DNA of 64,000 nucleotides, from contig NC_064846.1 in assembly GCF_024166365.1 (NCBI RefSeq), positions 26,061,866 through 26,125,865 on the forward strand. Reading direction: 5' to 3'. Shown piece by piece: positions 47,038-58,944 of the stretch (position 1 is its first letter; each line of letters begins with the position of its first letter). Origin of the DNA: Elephas maximus indicus. Taxonomy: Eukaryota; Chordata; Mammalia; Proboscidea; Elephantidae. A program made the translations under genes and the position numbers. The notes beneath the pieces were generated by a model that saw nothing but the letters and a program-made list of their open reading frames with translations, searched no databases and was not told the DNA's origin.

Positions 47038-47615
47038 GTTATGGATTAAATTGTGTCCCCCCACCAAAAAAAAATGTGTTGGAATCTTTACCCCTATACC
47101 TGCAATGTAATCCTATTTGGAAATAGGGGTTTTTGTTATGTTAATTAGGTCATGCCGAGTAGAACCAAAAACCAAAACCATTGCCCTGGAGTCAATTTGG
47201 ACTCATAGCGACCCTATAGGACAGAGTAGAACTGCCTCAGAGGGTTTTCAAGGAGCAGCTGGTGGATTCAAACTGCGACCTCTTGGTTAGCAGCCGAGCG
47301 CTTAACCACTACACACCTGGGCTCCTACCTGAGCAGGGGGAGTTCTAAATTGAACCCGATCTAAATTTAATCATTGAGTTCAAAAAAAAAGCAGATAGAC
47401 AAAGAGGCATGCACACATGGGGGAAGACAGATGCCATGTGAGGATCACCAAGGAACCAAGGAACGCCTGGGGCTACTGGAAGGGAAGAAATCAACACAGC
47501 TGAGACCCTGATTTGGACTTTTAGCCTCTAGAACTGTGAGAAAATAAATTTCTGTTCTTTAAAGCCACCCTTTTGTGGTATTTCTGTTACAGCGGCACTA
47601 GGTAAGAACCTTGCC
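47038..47615 (+). mobile_element. MaLR-like LTR, split by an AfroSINE
   Basis: Begins TGTTATGGATTAAATTGTGT, has CCTATTTGGAAATAGG, then after the SINE GATCACCAAGGAACC, and ends with AGAACTGTGAGAAAATAAAT and TTCTGTTACAGCGGCACTAG. Related copies, same orientation, lie at 50926 and 59464. Confidence 0.7.
47164..47326 (-). repeat. AfroSINE, short form
   Basis: Reverse copy, more diverged: GGAGTCAATTTGGACTCATA, GGTTTTCAAGGAGCAGCTGG and CAGCCGAGCGCTTAACCAC. Confidence 0.92.
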
Positions 47616-48186
47616 CCGCCAAGTCCTAATAATTGTACCACTGCAGTGTCTGTAACACATACATCTTCAGGCTACAATCCTACTCCCAGTGATTATCACA
47701 TGCTTCTTAGCTCTCTCAGTACTCTTATAATTCATACCAGCCCCTAGTCTTGATTTCTCTCATCACTCCCTGACACAGGCCCTCGACTTCAGTCAGGCTC
47801 CACTTTGAGCCTTCCCCTCGAGGGCCCCTTTCATTACCCAACCTGGACACCTCTGCTGAAAGAGCCCCATATACCTGAGAGAGCCAGCCCCCTCTCTGTC
47901 TGATTGAAACCTGCCCAAGCTGCAGACCTGGATCAAGTTGTCCCTCCAGCAGGAACTTTTCCTGACCTTACCAGCCCACAGTGATGGCTCCCACTTCTGA
48001 ACTCTGCTTCACTACAGAACTCTTTATGCACTCTTCCCAGAAAGAGCATGAGATCCTGGAAGGCAAAGGCTCTGCATTTATAACCTCTCAGCACCTCAAG
48101 CCTCAAGCACTTTCCTGCACACATAACTTATACCCAATACAATAATTGGTTAATAAAGTTGAAAAACACACACAACTATGGTTACC
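47616..48186. other. Intergenic, nothing recognised
   Basis: No splice-bounded frame or family hallmark is clear. Confidence 0.4.
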
Positions 48187-48395
48187 TTAGGAGTCCTTAG
48201 ATGGTGCAAATGGTTAAACACTCAATTATTAACTGAAAGATTGGCAGTTGAGTCCACCCAGGGGCACCTTGGAAGAAAGGCCTGACAATCTACTTCTGAA
48301 AAATCAGCACCTGAAAACCCTATGGAGCACAGTTCTACTCTGACACACATGGGGTCGCCAGGAGTCAGAACTGATTCGATGGCAACTGGTTTCAT
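48187..48395 (+). repeat. AfroSINE, long form
   Basis: Forward copy: TAGATGGTGCAAATGGTTAA, GAAAGGCCTGACAATCTAC and ACACACATGGGGTCGCCAGG. Confidence 0.92.
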
Positions 48396-48550
48396 GCAGT
48401 GGTTAAGCATTAAGGCTGCTAACCAAAAGGTCAGCAGTTCGAATCCACCAGGTGTCCCTTGGAAACCCTATGGGACAGCTCCACTTTGTCCTAGAGGGTT
48501 TCTATGAGTCAGAATCAACTCAATGGCAATGGATTTCCGGGTTTTTTTGT
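48396..48550 (+). repeat. AfroSINE, short form
   Basis: Directly follows the previous SINE in the same direction: GTGGTTAAGCATTAAGGCTG, GCAGTTCGAATCCACC and CTATGAGTCAGAATCAACTC. The close tandem placement suggests insertion into the tail of the first copy. Confidence 0.92.
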
Positions 48551-48709
48551 TTTTGAGGGAAACAGATGAGGGTAGTAGAAAAAGAGGTTTTTATTTTCCC
48601 TTTGGACCTTTCTATACTGTTAGAATTTTCTTACCTTTATCCAGATATTTTTTTAAATGCCACGTTATCTTGGCAGATGGATTATGACCTTTCTTTTTTT
48701 GCTTTTATC

Positions 48710-49940
48710 TTTTATTCATTCTTTCAACAAGTATTCATTGAGCAGCTATTATGCGCCAGACACTGTTCTAGGTGCTGGGGTTATAACAGTAAACAAGGCA
48801 AACAAAGTCCCTGCCCTCATGGAGCTTACATTCTTGTTGGAGAAGAATGACAATACACATATACACATACATCTAAAGTTGATAAATGCTATGAAGGAAA
48901 AATAAAGCAAGGCAAAGGGATAGAGAGTGACGGAGTGTTCTTATTTTATAAAACGTGTTTGGTCAAGGAAGGCATCCCTGATAAAGTGCCATTGAGAAAG
49001 ACCTGCGAGAAGATGGGGAGTAAGCCAGGTGTGTATCTGGGAGAAAAGTGCTCCAGGTAGAGGGAACAGTAAGTGCACACGTCCTGGGAAAGAAGTGTTT
49101 GAAAAACAGCAATACCAGTGTGGCTGGAGAGAAGTAGGCAAGGGGAAGACTGATAGAAGATTTTTGTTTATTTAAAAAAATCTTATTTAGTGCCTAAATA
49201 AGATCCTAAGTACTTTACACACACTAACTCATTTATTCCTCACAACAACCCTATGAGGTAGATGCTATTATCCCCATTTTACAGATGAGAAAACTGAGGT
49301 ACAGAGAGATTGAGTCACTTGCTCTAGGTCACACAGCTAGTAGATGGTAGAGTCAGGACTGGAATCCAGGCAGTATGGCTCCAAAGCCTGCACTCTTAAC
49401 CACTATGCATAGGATGAGTGTGTGGAGACAGGGAGTAGATCATGTCAGGACATGTTGGGTAACAACTTTGGATTTTACTTGGCGTGAGGCGAGAAGTCAC
49501 TGAAAGATTTTGACTTGACTTACATTTAAGCAGGATCACTTTGGCTGCTGTGTTGATAACAGACTGGGAGTGGTGGTGGTGGAGGCTAAGGTAGAAGCGG
49601 GAAGACCAGTTCAGAAGCTCTTGCAATAATTCAGGCAAGAGATGATGGTAGTTTGCCTCAGGGTGTAAAGAAGGCTGTGTTCCACGCTGATATTGTTTAA
49701 AACTAAAAATATTATATTTTTAAGTAAAAATAAATAAGAACCCACAGGACAATGTCATAAAGGCATATCCCGTGTTTGTTAGTGCCCAGGCGCTGGGCTA
49801 GGTGCTGGGGATACTACAGTGAACAAGACCACAAGACTCAGTCTCTGCCACTGAGCAGCTCACAATGTTGCAGGATAGATAAATAAATGAATACAAAGTG
49901 ATGACTGTCATAATGAAAGTATGCATTAAATGCTATTGGA
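48710..49940 (-). repeat. L2-type LINE fragments with a MIR inside
   Basis: 48716-48845 and 49765-49870 match the reverse L2 3' end (TGTTCTAGGTGCTGGGG and GGCTAGGTGCTGGGGATAC). 48960-49150 and 49420-49680 fit L2 further inward. A reverse MIR lies at 49225-49400 (CCCCATTTTACAGATGAG). Confidence 0.65.
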
Positions 49941-49947
49941 ACCAGAT

Positions 49948-50122
49948 TAAAAAAAAAAAAAAGCCAAACCCAGTGCCGTCGAGTCAATTCCGACTCATAG
50001 CGACACTATAGGACAGAGTAGAACTGCCCCATAGAGTTTCCAAGGAGCACCTGGCAGATTCGAACTGCTGACCCTTTGGTTAGCAGCCGTAGCACTTAAC
50101 CACTACGCTACCAGGATTTCCA
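49948..50122 (-). repeat. AfroSINE, short form, with target-site duplication
   Basis: Near-consensus reverse copy after a poly-A-like tail (A run 49949-49963). GAACCAGAT flanks it at 49939-49947 and 50123-50131. Confidence 0.95.
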
Positions 50123-50129
50123 GAACCAG

Positions 50130-50900
50130 ATAAGGGAGCAATAAATTTTGACCGTTGGAGGGAGAAGGAGCTGCTAGAAGGAGCAGATTGTCAGGGAAAG
50201 CTACAGAGAGGTAGGTGACAGTTGAGCTGGGCCTCGAAAGCAGCCACTATGCAGATGGAAGACAGGAGATAGGTGCCGCACAGAGAAAGCATTTCAAGCA
50301 GAGGAACTGCTGGAGGCAAAGCATCACAGTATGAAAAGTATATGATGTGAAGAGAGGATACTATGGGGTAGGCCAGTAATGGCTGAAGGTGAGGATGGAA
50401 AAGTTCAGGCCATTTGTGAAAGACCTTGTAGATGAAATTAAGAAGTTTGGATTTTATCCTGCAGTCAGTGAGAAGCGATCATGTGGTTTAATTATAGTCA
50501 TTCAACCAACCAACCAACCAACCAGCCACTTGTGTTGAGAACCTGCTATATGCAGACACTGCATTAGGTACTGAGAATACAAAGGTGAATGTACTCAATC
50601 TAGAGGGAAAACACATATGTGAAGAAAATAATCCAACTATATACCCTTGAGCATGAAAGAGACATGGTCAATTTTATTTTAGATCACCTTGGAACCAGTA
50701 TGCAGAATGGACTGAAGGCACGCAAGTCTTGATGTTGGGAGACCAGTTTGGAGACCAATTGGCTATGATGGGCAGGAGTAAAGCCAACAGATTTCAGAGG
50801 GCAACATGTTGATGAAAGTGGACGTAGGTAGTGAGGAAACATCTGAGGATGACTCTTAGGACTCTGGTTTGAGAGACTGGTTGGATAGTGACACCCTTTG
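50130..50900 (-). repeat. L2-type LINE fragments
   Basis: Reverse L2-like motifs such as GAGCTGGGCCTCGAAAG, TTCAAGCAGAGGAACTGC, TTGGATTTTATCCTGCAG and GAGAACCTGCTATATGC. A short (CCAA)n lies at about 50502-50522. Confidence 0.6.
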
Positions 50901-50925
50901 CCAAGGTAAGAAAGGTGTTATGGAT

Positions 50926-51435
50926 TGAATTGTGTCCCCCAATAATGTGTGTCAACTTGGCTAGGCCATGATTCCCAGTATTGTGTGATTGTCCACCATT
51001 TTGTCATCTGATGTGATTTTCCTATCTGTTGTAAATCCTACCTTTATGATGTTAATGAAGTGGGATAAGTGGCAGTTATGTTAATTAGGCAGGACTCAAT
51101 CTACAAGATTAGGCTGTGTTCTAAATCAATCTCTTTTGAGATATTAAAGAGAGAAGCGAGCAAGGAGACAGGGGTACCTCATACCACCAAGAAAGCAGCA
51201 TCAGGAGCAGAGTGCATCCTGTGGACCCAGGGTCCCTGCTCGGAGAAGCCCCTAGTCCAGGGGAAGATTGATGACAAGGACCTTCCCTCAGAGCCGACAG
51301 AGTGAGAAAGCCTTCCGTTGGAGCTGACGTCCTGAATTTGGACTTCTAGCCTCCTAGACTGTGAAAGAATAAATTTCTCTTTGTTAAAGCCATTTACTTG
51401 TGGTATTTCTGTTATGGCAGCACTAGGTAACTAAG
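50926..51435 (+). mobile_element. MaLR/ERVL-like LTR
   Basis: Begins TGTTATGGATTGAATTGTGT, shows TCAACTTGGCTAGGCCATG, and ends CTAGACTGTGAAAGAATAAA then GGTATTTCTGTTATGGCAGC. It combines the ends of the LTR at 47038 with an internal motif of the LTRs at 32300 and 57252, so it may be a distinct or mosaic subfamily. No coding part adjoins it. Confidence 0.65.
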
Positions 51436-52162
51436 CCAACACCCAACAGATGTCTTTTTACCTCATGGCTGTCATTGCCTTTTTGCCACTGCCCAGGCCA
51501 AAGCATCACCTTGCCATACCTCAAGCAGAACATTTTTCAGAAGTTGCCAAGGCTCTTGATGAGCTGACTAAGGGGCAAAATTAGGTTTCAAGGAAGAAAA
51601 GGAGAGAGTCAAAAGAAATGGCTGGAGGAGTAGATGGATGGCTCTGGTTCGAGTGGAGTCAAATCACATTTACTAGAAATTCAAAATGTGTCAGCTTCCA
51701 GAACTATAAAATGTTAATCGAAAAATATTAGTATCGTATAGGAAAACCTGTGAAAGCAGGAACCTGTGTAAGCCAAAAACCTGTCAAATATTTTCCATTA
51801 AAACAAGCGGTGTAAAAGTGATAAGACTGCATCCTGTCAAAGGCAGAAAACTTGTGAGACCTGGAAAAACAAGGCAGTTCCAGCAAGTTCTGGTTCTCAC
51901 AGGTCTCACTGTATTATATAAAAGAAAAATCACCTGGCATGGGTAAATGAGATCGTGTATATAAAGTGCCGTTTAGCATAGAGCTTGATAACTGTTAATA
52001 ACAATAGTCTTCTTCTCAGGATCCAAATACCCCAACCATTTTTACGACCCCCTCCCTGCTCCTTCTGCAACCTCAAAATCTTACCTCCTGGTGAATGAAA
52101 GCAGTTTCTCAGGAAAAAGTTGGAGATGACCGTCGGGGAGTTTGAAGGCTACCATATAAAAT
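51436..52162. other. Intergenic, possible old inverted-repeat element
   Basis: Within 51735-51915 an ACCTGTGAAAGC-type motif recurs and is mirrored by TCTCACAGGTC near the other end, suggesting an ancient DNA transposon. No gene seen. Confidence 0.35.
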
Positions 52163-52327
52163 TCAGCCCTGGTGGTGCAGTGGTGAAAAGCTCAGCTGCT
52201 AAACAAAAGGTTGACACAGTTAAATTCACCAGTCGCTTCCTGGAAACCCTGTGGGGCAGTTCGATTCTGTCCTATAGAGTTGCTATGAGTTGGCATTGAC
52301 TTGATAGCAATGGGTTTGGTTCAGGTT
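52163..52327 (+). repeat. AfroSINE, short form
   Basis: Forward copy: CAGCCCTGGTGGTGCAGTGG, CTTCCTGGAAACCCTGTGG and TTGCTATGAGTTGGCATTG. Confidence 0.92.
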
Positions 52328-52780
52328 TATTCCCAACAATATAAATAAAAGGAGCACAAGGGCTGAGTTCTGAGTAACGAATGAAAAGGTCTTCATACTC
52401 ACTGCACTAGGTCCCCCAAGAGCTCCTCTGGCCTGCATGAAAACACAACTAAGATGCAGCACAATCGGAGCAGCCCAGAAGTGCCTAAAAGGACCTTTCC
52501 TGTCCTTTTATGCAGTTGGATTAAGGGCAAAGCCTTTCCAGGGATTGCTTTTTCCTTGCAGAGTGCCCTCTGCTGGGCTTCCTGATCACTTGCAATTTGG
52601 CGTCTCAGGCCAGCAACCTGCTCTTCCCCTGCTAAGTAGGAACCTTTGTAAAGTATTGCTACCAAATATCCCTTGGGCAGTAGCCACTGCCAACCAGCAA
52701 TATAACCAGGGCTCAGTTTTTTAATTAACTCCTCATGTCACCACCCATCTGTCAGCTTGTTGTACTGTGGTGGCTTGTGT
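52328..52780. other. Intergenic, nothing recognised
   Basis: Short overlapping frames on both strands without splice or start context; no family hallmark noted. Confidence 0.4.
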
Positions 52781-52784
52781 GTTG

Positions 52785-53115
52785 CTATGATGCTGGAAGC
52801 TATGCCACCAGTTTTTCAAATACCAGCAGGGTCACCCATAGTGGAAAGGTTTCTGTGGCACTTCCAGACTAAGATATACTAGGAAGAAAGGCCTGGCGAT
52901 CTACTTGCAAAAATCAGCCACTGAAAACCCTGTGGACCACGACAGAATATCGTCCAATGTATTGCTGGAAGACGAGCCTCTTAGGTTAGAAGGCAATCAA
53001 AATACACAGTGGCCACAACAATGGACTTGAGCCTACCAAAGATGGTGCAGGACCGTTCTGTTGTACGTGGGATCACCATGAGTTGGAGCCAATTTTGAAG
53101 GCAGCTAACAACCAC
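52785..53115 (+). mobile_element. Internally deleted RTE-derived element
   Basis: 5'-type motifs (ATGATGCTGGAAGCTATGCC, ATACCAGCAGGGTCACCC, TTCCAGACTAAGATATAC) are joined to a 3'-type end (GATGGTGCAGGACCG, CACCATGAGTTGGAGCC, GGCAGCTAACAACCACC). No reverse-transcriptase segment lies between, so this is a non-autonomous or deleted copy. Confidence 0.65.
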
Positions 53116-53539
53116 CTCATATTTCTTCTGGAGGCTCTAAGGGGAGAATCTGTTTCTTTGCCTTTTCTAACTTCTAAAGGCCACCTGTACTCCTTGGCTT
53201 GTGACCCCTGCCTCGACTCACTCTAACCTCTTGGTTCCATCATCATATCTAATAATGCTTACTCTGATCTCCTGCCTCCCTCTTACAAGGACTCATGTGA
53301 TTACATTTAGAACCCATCCGGATAATCCAGGAAAATCTCCTCATCTCAAAATTCTTAAATTAATCACAGCTACAGAGTCCCTTTTCCCCATATAAGGTCC
53401 CGTTTCCCCATATAAGGTAGCATATTTACAAACTCTGTGGATTAGATTGTGGGCATCTATTGGGGGTCATTATTCTGTCTACCACACCCAGGCTTCTGCA
53501 ACATGAAGTCACAAAAAGACCGTTTTTCCAGGAGTGAGG

Positions 53540-53745
53540 AGAACTGGATTCCAATCCCAGCTTGGCCACCCCTTCCTAGTGGGGTAACCTTGGGCAAGTC
53601 CCTTTATGTCTCCAAGCCTCAGCTTCTTCACTTGCAAAATGGGGATAATAATAACACCTGGATCACAAGGTGTTCCTTGAATTTATGGAAAGCCCTTTCC
53701 TAGCACAGTAACTAGTACAGGATAGGTGCTCGATAAACCTGCTAG
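53540..53745 (+). repeat. MIR SINE
   Basis: Nearly complete MIR order: TCCCAGCTTGGCCACC, GTAACCTTGGGCAAGTCC, CCTCAGCTTCTTCACTTG, AAAATGGGGATAATAATAAC and TACAGGATAGGTGCTCGATA. Confidence 0.8.
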
Positions 53746-54164
53746 TGTGGGGGGGTATTAGTGTTGGGACAGACAGGATGAGCAGTTAGTAGACAACAAT
53801 AGTGCGGATGAATGTTAGTAAAGTACAAAATTAGAGAAGTAAGAGCAAGAATGGAAAGCGAGAATGGGAAAGAGAAATGAAGAGACATATGTGAGTCTGG
53901 ATTTTTACATTTCCTTTGGCTCAGGGTAAAAACGATTCTCATTTTCCACAGAGTGCTGGGCTTTCTTGCCAAAGAAAAACTTCTATTTGTTCTGATGCCA
54001 ACCAACTTGGAAAAAAAACCCAAAGCATGAAAGTGTCAACTTGAAGGTCAGAGGCCATCGGATATGCAAAGGCACAGAGGCACAAACAGGCAAGCAAAGG
54101 AGACAACGTGTAGTCTCTTACGGTTGATGTGAGACAGGACAAACTCTTGGTGGCTGCCCACAGC

Positions 54165-54390
54165 TTCCATACAAGCTGATGGCCTGTCTGCTGATATCCA
54201 ACATCTGTCACTTACAAGCTGTGTGGCCTTGGGCAAATAAGTCACCCCCTCCCTCTGCCTTGGTTTCTTCATCCATAAAATTTAAGTACGAATATTAGCT
54301 ACCCAACAGAATTGGTTATGAGAATCCGTGTTGTATATTTAGCACAGTACCCGACACATTAAGACCCCATAAATGGCAGCTGGGATCATC
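54165..54390 (+). repeat. MIR SINE
   Basis: MIR order: GTCACTTACAAGCTGTGTGG, CTTGGGCAAATAAGTC, TGCCTTGGTTTCTTCATCC and CCCGACACATTAAGACCC. Confidence 0.75.
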
Positions 54391-54606
54391 CTTGCTACAA
54401 GAAGGCCCAGATGCCCCAGAAGTATAGGGCTATTTTCTCAAAGTGTCTTTCTCTCCAAGAAGAGACCGAAGCCTCAAATGCTGATTCTCTCACCCTGTCC
54501 TGCCCTACCGTTTCTCTCGATCTATACATAGCTCTCTCTGTACAACTGTAGCACTAAAAATAGTATGTGTGTGTATGTATGCATGTATATATGTCTATGT
54601 GTGTAT

Positions 54607-54775
54607 TGGATCTCTGGTGGCATAATGATTAAGAACTCAGCTGCTAACCAAAAAAATGTTGGCAGTTTGAATCCATCAGCCACTCCTTGGAAACCCTCTG
54701 GGGCCGTTCTACTCTGTCCTATAGGGTTGCTATGAGTTGGGATCAACTCAACGGCAAAGGGTTTTTTTGTTGTTG
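54607..54775 (+). repeat. AfroSINE, short form
   Basis: Forward copy: GGATCTCTGGTGGCATAATG, GGCAGTTTGAATCCATCAG and TATGAGTTGGGATCAACTC. TG/TA-rich simple sequence surrounds it (about 54560-54600 and 54781-54850). Confidence 0.92.
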
Positions 54776-54857
54776 TTTTCTCTAATATGTGTATTATGTC
54801 AATATTGTTGATGTATATGTGTACGTATACATACGTGTGTGTGTATAAAAAGGTCCC

Positions 54858-55020
54858 TAAAAAAAAAAAAAAACCCCAACCCATTCCCATCGAGTCGATT
54901 CTGACTCTTAGCGACCCTAAAGAACAGAGTAGAACTGCCCCATAGGGTTTCCAAGGAGCGCCTGGTGGATTTGAACTGCCAACCCTTTGGTTAGCAGCCG
55001 TAGCTTTTAACCACTACGCC
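54858..55020 (-). repeat. AfroSINE, short form, with 11 bp target-site duplication
   Basis: Reverse copy preceded by an A run. AAAAGGTCCCT is repeated at 54847-54857 and 55021-55031. The right repeat forms the 5' edge of the next SINE, so this copy inserted at that edge. Confidence 0.95.
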
Positions 55021-55024
55021 AAAA

Positions 55025-55234
55025 GGTCCCTGGGTGGTGCAAATGATTTGCTCTCGGCTACTAACCTAAAGGTTGGCAGTTTGAAACCACCCAGCAGTGC
55101 CACTGAGGAAAGGCCTGGTGATCTGCTTCTGAAAAGATTTCAGCCAAGAAAACCCTATGGAATAGTTGTACTCTGTAACAGATGGGGTCGGGGTCACCAT
55201 AAGTCCGAATTGACTCAGCGGCAACAGATTTGAT

Positions 55235-55240
<6 letters not shown>
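55025..55240 (+). repeat. AfroSINE, long form
   Basis: Forward copy: GGTCCCTGGGTGGTGCAAAT, GGAAAGGCCTGGTGATCTGC and CAGATGGGGTCGGGGTCACC. It ends at the AT microsatellite. Confidence 0.92.
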
Positions 55241-55300
<60 letters not shown>

Positions 55301-55325
55301 TGTGTGTGTGTGTGTGTGTGTGTGG
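55238..55325. repeat. (AT)n followed by (GT)n microsatellite
   Basis: About 58 bases of pure AT alternation, then about 27 bases of GT alternation, grown from the tail of the preceding SINE. Confidence 0.97.
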
Positions 55326-56034
55326 TGTGGAAAAGCCCTTTGCAAAATGGAGCCTGGGCTGAGTAGGGAGGGAAAGTTTTGTTTTTTTAATTACACGAAT
55401 ACATTCTCACTGTGAAAATACTTAACACATAACAAGTATTTAAACTGTAAGTCGCTCTTCACCTCCCACCAACCTCATTCCCCTCTTTAAAGTTATTTAC
55501 TATTTGCTAACACTCTCTCGGAATTCTATGCATTCATACACAAATATATTTGAAGGTTTTTTTTTTCATAAGTGGGCTCGGACTCTACATATTGATTTGT
55601 GACTTGCTTTTTTCAATCAGCAATAATGTCTTGGGGGTCCCTCCATGTCAGTACATATAAACTTGTCTCATTCTTTTCAAACTGCTACATGATACAAAAA
55701 TTTCCTAGTAATGTACTTACCAGTTTAGTCATTCAGGAAGAGATTTTAAATGTCACCGCTGCCTTTGTCCTTGGGCAAGGCTGCAGCTAAACCATCGCAG
55801 GCAGACAGCTAGTCTAGGCATCGCGAGAAATCAGGTGCGGTTTGTCCTGGATAACTCCTGGAGCTCCTCTTCCAAGAACCTAGCTCCCAAGGCAGGCTCT
55901 GCTGATGCCTACCTTCTTTTCCACTCCCATTCTGGCTGAAACTGTGGGTCCTGAGTCCCATGTCCTCAGGGTGAATAAAGCTCCCTGGTGCATCTTGCTG
56001 ACAGACCACTATTACCAGCCTTTAATATATTCAT
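55326..56034. other. Intergenic, possible L1-like fragment
   Basis: 55380-55780 is L1-like in feel (TCCCTCCATGTCAGTACATA) but not firmly assigned. No gene seen. Confidence 0.4.
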
Positions 56035-56213
56035 TTAGGGTGGCCCAGTTAAGCACTCGACTAACTAAAACGTTGGCAGTTCCAACCCACCCCCGAATAT
56101 AAGGCCAGGCAGTCTGCTTCCGAAAGGCCATAGCCTTGAAAACCCTATGGAACAGTTCTACTCTGACACACATGAGGTTGCCATGAGTCGGAATCAACTG
56201 AACGGCACCTGCT
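56035..56213 (+). repeat. AfroSINE, long form, 5' truncated
   Basis: Forward copy: GGTGGCCCAGTTAAGCACTC, AGGCCAGGCAGTCTGCTTCC and GAGTCGGAATCAACTGAACG. Confidence 0.9.
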
Positions 56214-56885
56214 TAATACATTCGTTGTGGGCTAGTTTGCCCAGAGAATAATCCTCCTTATTCTCTAATCTTCTTCCATTCCTCAAGCCCAGTTTGTTTG
56301 CCTTGTAGATGCTCCACTCTGAAGACTCTGGAAGCCCTCAGCCTGTTCCAGCGGGGTAGGCTTAAGGACCAACCACTGACCTCCCAGGAAGCAGCCAGGG
56401 ACCATGCTCTCTGTGATCTTCACCTTACAGCATGGGCACGCCCCTGGGATACACAGCTGAGATCCTGTTGTGGTGTGGGGAAGGGGGTATAACAGACCAA
56501 GGGGAACATGGGGAAGGTGGGAGAGGTAAGAAAGAAGGGAGGGAAATCAGCGAAGGAAATGACTCCTGGGGGCCCATGAAAAACTGATTGTGTAGGAACT
56601 TAAAGACAACTCGATGGAATAGTAAGGTCTTGCACCACAGTAGGAATTCCCTTCTGATAGATGGGCATTCAGTCTCCGCTTGCATACTTCCAATGACAGG
56701 GAGCTCACTATTTTTACAAGACTATCCAGATTACTCTGAATCAACTTGTGGGTTCCTGAGAAGACAAGAAACAGGTAAGTTCTGATGACTAAAAGGAAAG
56801 AAATAAATGTTCAGAACATGAGCAAAGGAAGAGCAGGTTGAGAAGAACATCTATTGCAGGGTGAAGGGGAGAGAGACCTGGGCAG
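56214..56885. other. Intergenic, nothing recognised
   Basis: No convincing coding exon or repeat identified. Confidence 0.4.
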
Positions 56886-56889
56886 TGTG

Positions 56890-57251
56890 GTAGGCAGAAT
56901 AATGATCTCCCCAAAGATGTGCACATCCTACAAATCCCCAGAACCTGTGACTATGTTACCTTACATGGCAAAAGGGACTTTGAAGGGTGATTAAATTAAG
57001 GACCTTGAGATGGGAAGATGATCCTGGATTATCTTGGTGGGCCCAATATAATCACAAGGATCCTTATAAGAGGGAGGCAGGAGGGTCAAAGTCAGAGAAG
57101 GAGATGTGATGATAGCAGCAGAGGTTGGAGTGATGAAGCCAGAAGCCAAGGAATATGGGCAACGTCTAGAGGCTAAAAAAGACAAAGAAAGGATTCTCCC
57201 TTAGAGCCTCCAGAAGGATAATAGCTCTGCCAACACTTTGATTTTAGCCCC
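56890..57251 (+). mobile_element. MLT1-type LTR, 5' part (split)
   Basis: Shows the MLT1 order: GTGGTAGGCAGAATAATG, CAGAACCTGTGACTATGTTA, TGGATTATCTTGGTGGGCCC, CCAACACTTTGATTTTAGCC. The expected 3' end appears 1.7 kb away at 58945-59040 (TAAGTTTGTGGTAATTTGTT). Confidence 0.8.
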
Positions 57252-57930
57252 TGTGATGGTTAAGGCTGTGTGTCAACTTGGCTGGGCCATAATTCTCAGT
57301 GGTTTGGCAGTTATGTAATGATGTAGCTTGGCAGTTATGTAATGATGTAGTTTGGCAGTTATGTAATGATGTAGTTATCCTCCATTTTGTGATATAATCA
57401 CTTCCATTATGTGATCAGCCAATCAGTTGTAGGAAGAGATTCTCCAGGGGTGTGGCCTTCATCCAATATACATGGAAGTTCTGGCAAAACTCTGGCTTTT
57501 GCTTGCTCTGGATCCTGCCTCTGGCTCACCATCATCTGGCCTCTGGTTCTTGGGACTTGAGCCAGTGGCCTACAGTATTGCCTGCCAGTTTTGAGATTTG
57601 TCAGCTTCTGCAACCTGTGAGTCAGCAGCCTGCCGTCTTACCTGCCGATCTTGGATTCATCTGCCTCCGCAGCCCATGAGCTAGCAGCCTGCCATCTGAC
57701 CTGTTGATCTTGGGTTTGTCAGCCCCTGCAGCTACGAGAGTCAGGAGAAGCCTCCAGCCTGATACCTGACCCACAGACTTGGGACTTGCCAGCCTCTACA
57801 ACCGTGTGACCCATTTCCTTGAGATAAATCTCTCTCTCGCCATATATATACACACCCCCACACACATATACACATATGTACACATGCTTCACTGGTATTG
57901 CTTCTCTAGAGAACCTAGCCTAAGACATCC
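57252..57930 (+). mobile_element. ERVL-like solo LTR inserted in the MLT1 LTR
   Basis: Begins TGTGATGGTTAAGGCTGTGT and CAACTTGGCTGGGCC, and ends near CTTCTCTAGAGAACCTAGCC and TAAGACA. A 24-25 bp unit (TTGGCAGTTATGTAATGATG plus a few bases) is repeated three times at about 57304-57377. TA/CA simple sequence precedes the end (about 57842-57890). No internal viral genes adjoin it. Confidence 0.7.
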
Positions 57931-58156
57931 CATATGACTCTGAGTAACAGATTTTTTAAGGCACTTAGGTTGTGGAAAGCTGCAACTTACAGCTGAGGCC
58001 CTGGCTGCATCTTGAGCTTTGATATAAAATCCAGAATCCATTTTACTGTCTGATAAGTTACTTTTCTAATACTCGCTGTAAGTTACTTCCCTAATTCTCA
58101 CTGATCCTGGTCAAATGCATTGTAAAATGTTCATCCAATGTTTGTAATCACCTAAC

Positions 58157-58327
58157 GACAACAACAACAACCAAAAAACCAGTTGCCGTCGAGTTGATTC
58201 CTCATAGCAACCCTATAGACAGAGTAGAACTGCCCCATAGAGTTTCCAAGGAGCACCTGGCGGATTTGAACTGCCAACCTTTTGGTTAGCAGCCATAGCT
58301 CTTAACCACTACACCACCAGGGTTTCC
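58157..58327 (-). repeat. AfroSINE, short form, with 11 bp target-site duplication
   Basis: Reverse copy with GTCGAGTTGATTCCTCATAG (small deletion) and CCAAGGAGCACCTGGCGG. AATCACCTAAC flanks it at 58146-58156 and 58328-58338. Confidence 0.95.
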
Positions 58328-58944
58328 AATCACCTAACAGATGAGTCTAATACTACATTCTGGACAGACAGCTCAAGCTCATCATGTTGTCCAAGGTGCT
58401 TGGTGCGATTAAGGCTCCTGTCTACAATGTAGGCCTGACTCTGTCTTATTCCCTTGACCATTTATCAGAAATCAACTTCTGCTTGGTATTCTCAGAAAAT
58501 GTAATTATAAGATTATTACAAATCGATCTGACTAAACTCTTACCGAAACGTTGTTTTCTATAAAGGTATCAACCAATCAAAAACATACATTAATTCATTG
58601 TGGATTCTTCTCGAAAGCTACTTAAGCATGTTTTAGTATATTCATAGTTTTTCTTGAAATTCCTATTAATATACGTGGTTTTAACTATAACTATCATAAA
58701 TCCAAAGTATAATTATTATAATATTCATTAATTTTCCAGTGACTGTTTAGAATACACTGTTAGTTCCTCATTTGTCTGTACTTAAACCCTTAGCTAATTA
58801 CCCCTCGTTCGAGCGCTTGGTTCCATTTCAGCGGACCATGTTGTGCCCCGGTTCAACCCCAAATTGAATCATCAAAATCCATTAAAAAAACCTCTTAACT
58901 TTTAATTTCAGACAAGTGTCCAAGTTTTTCTGCTCCCCATTTAG

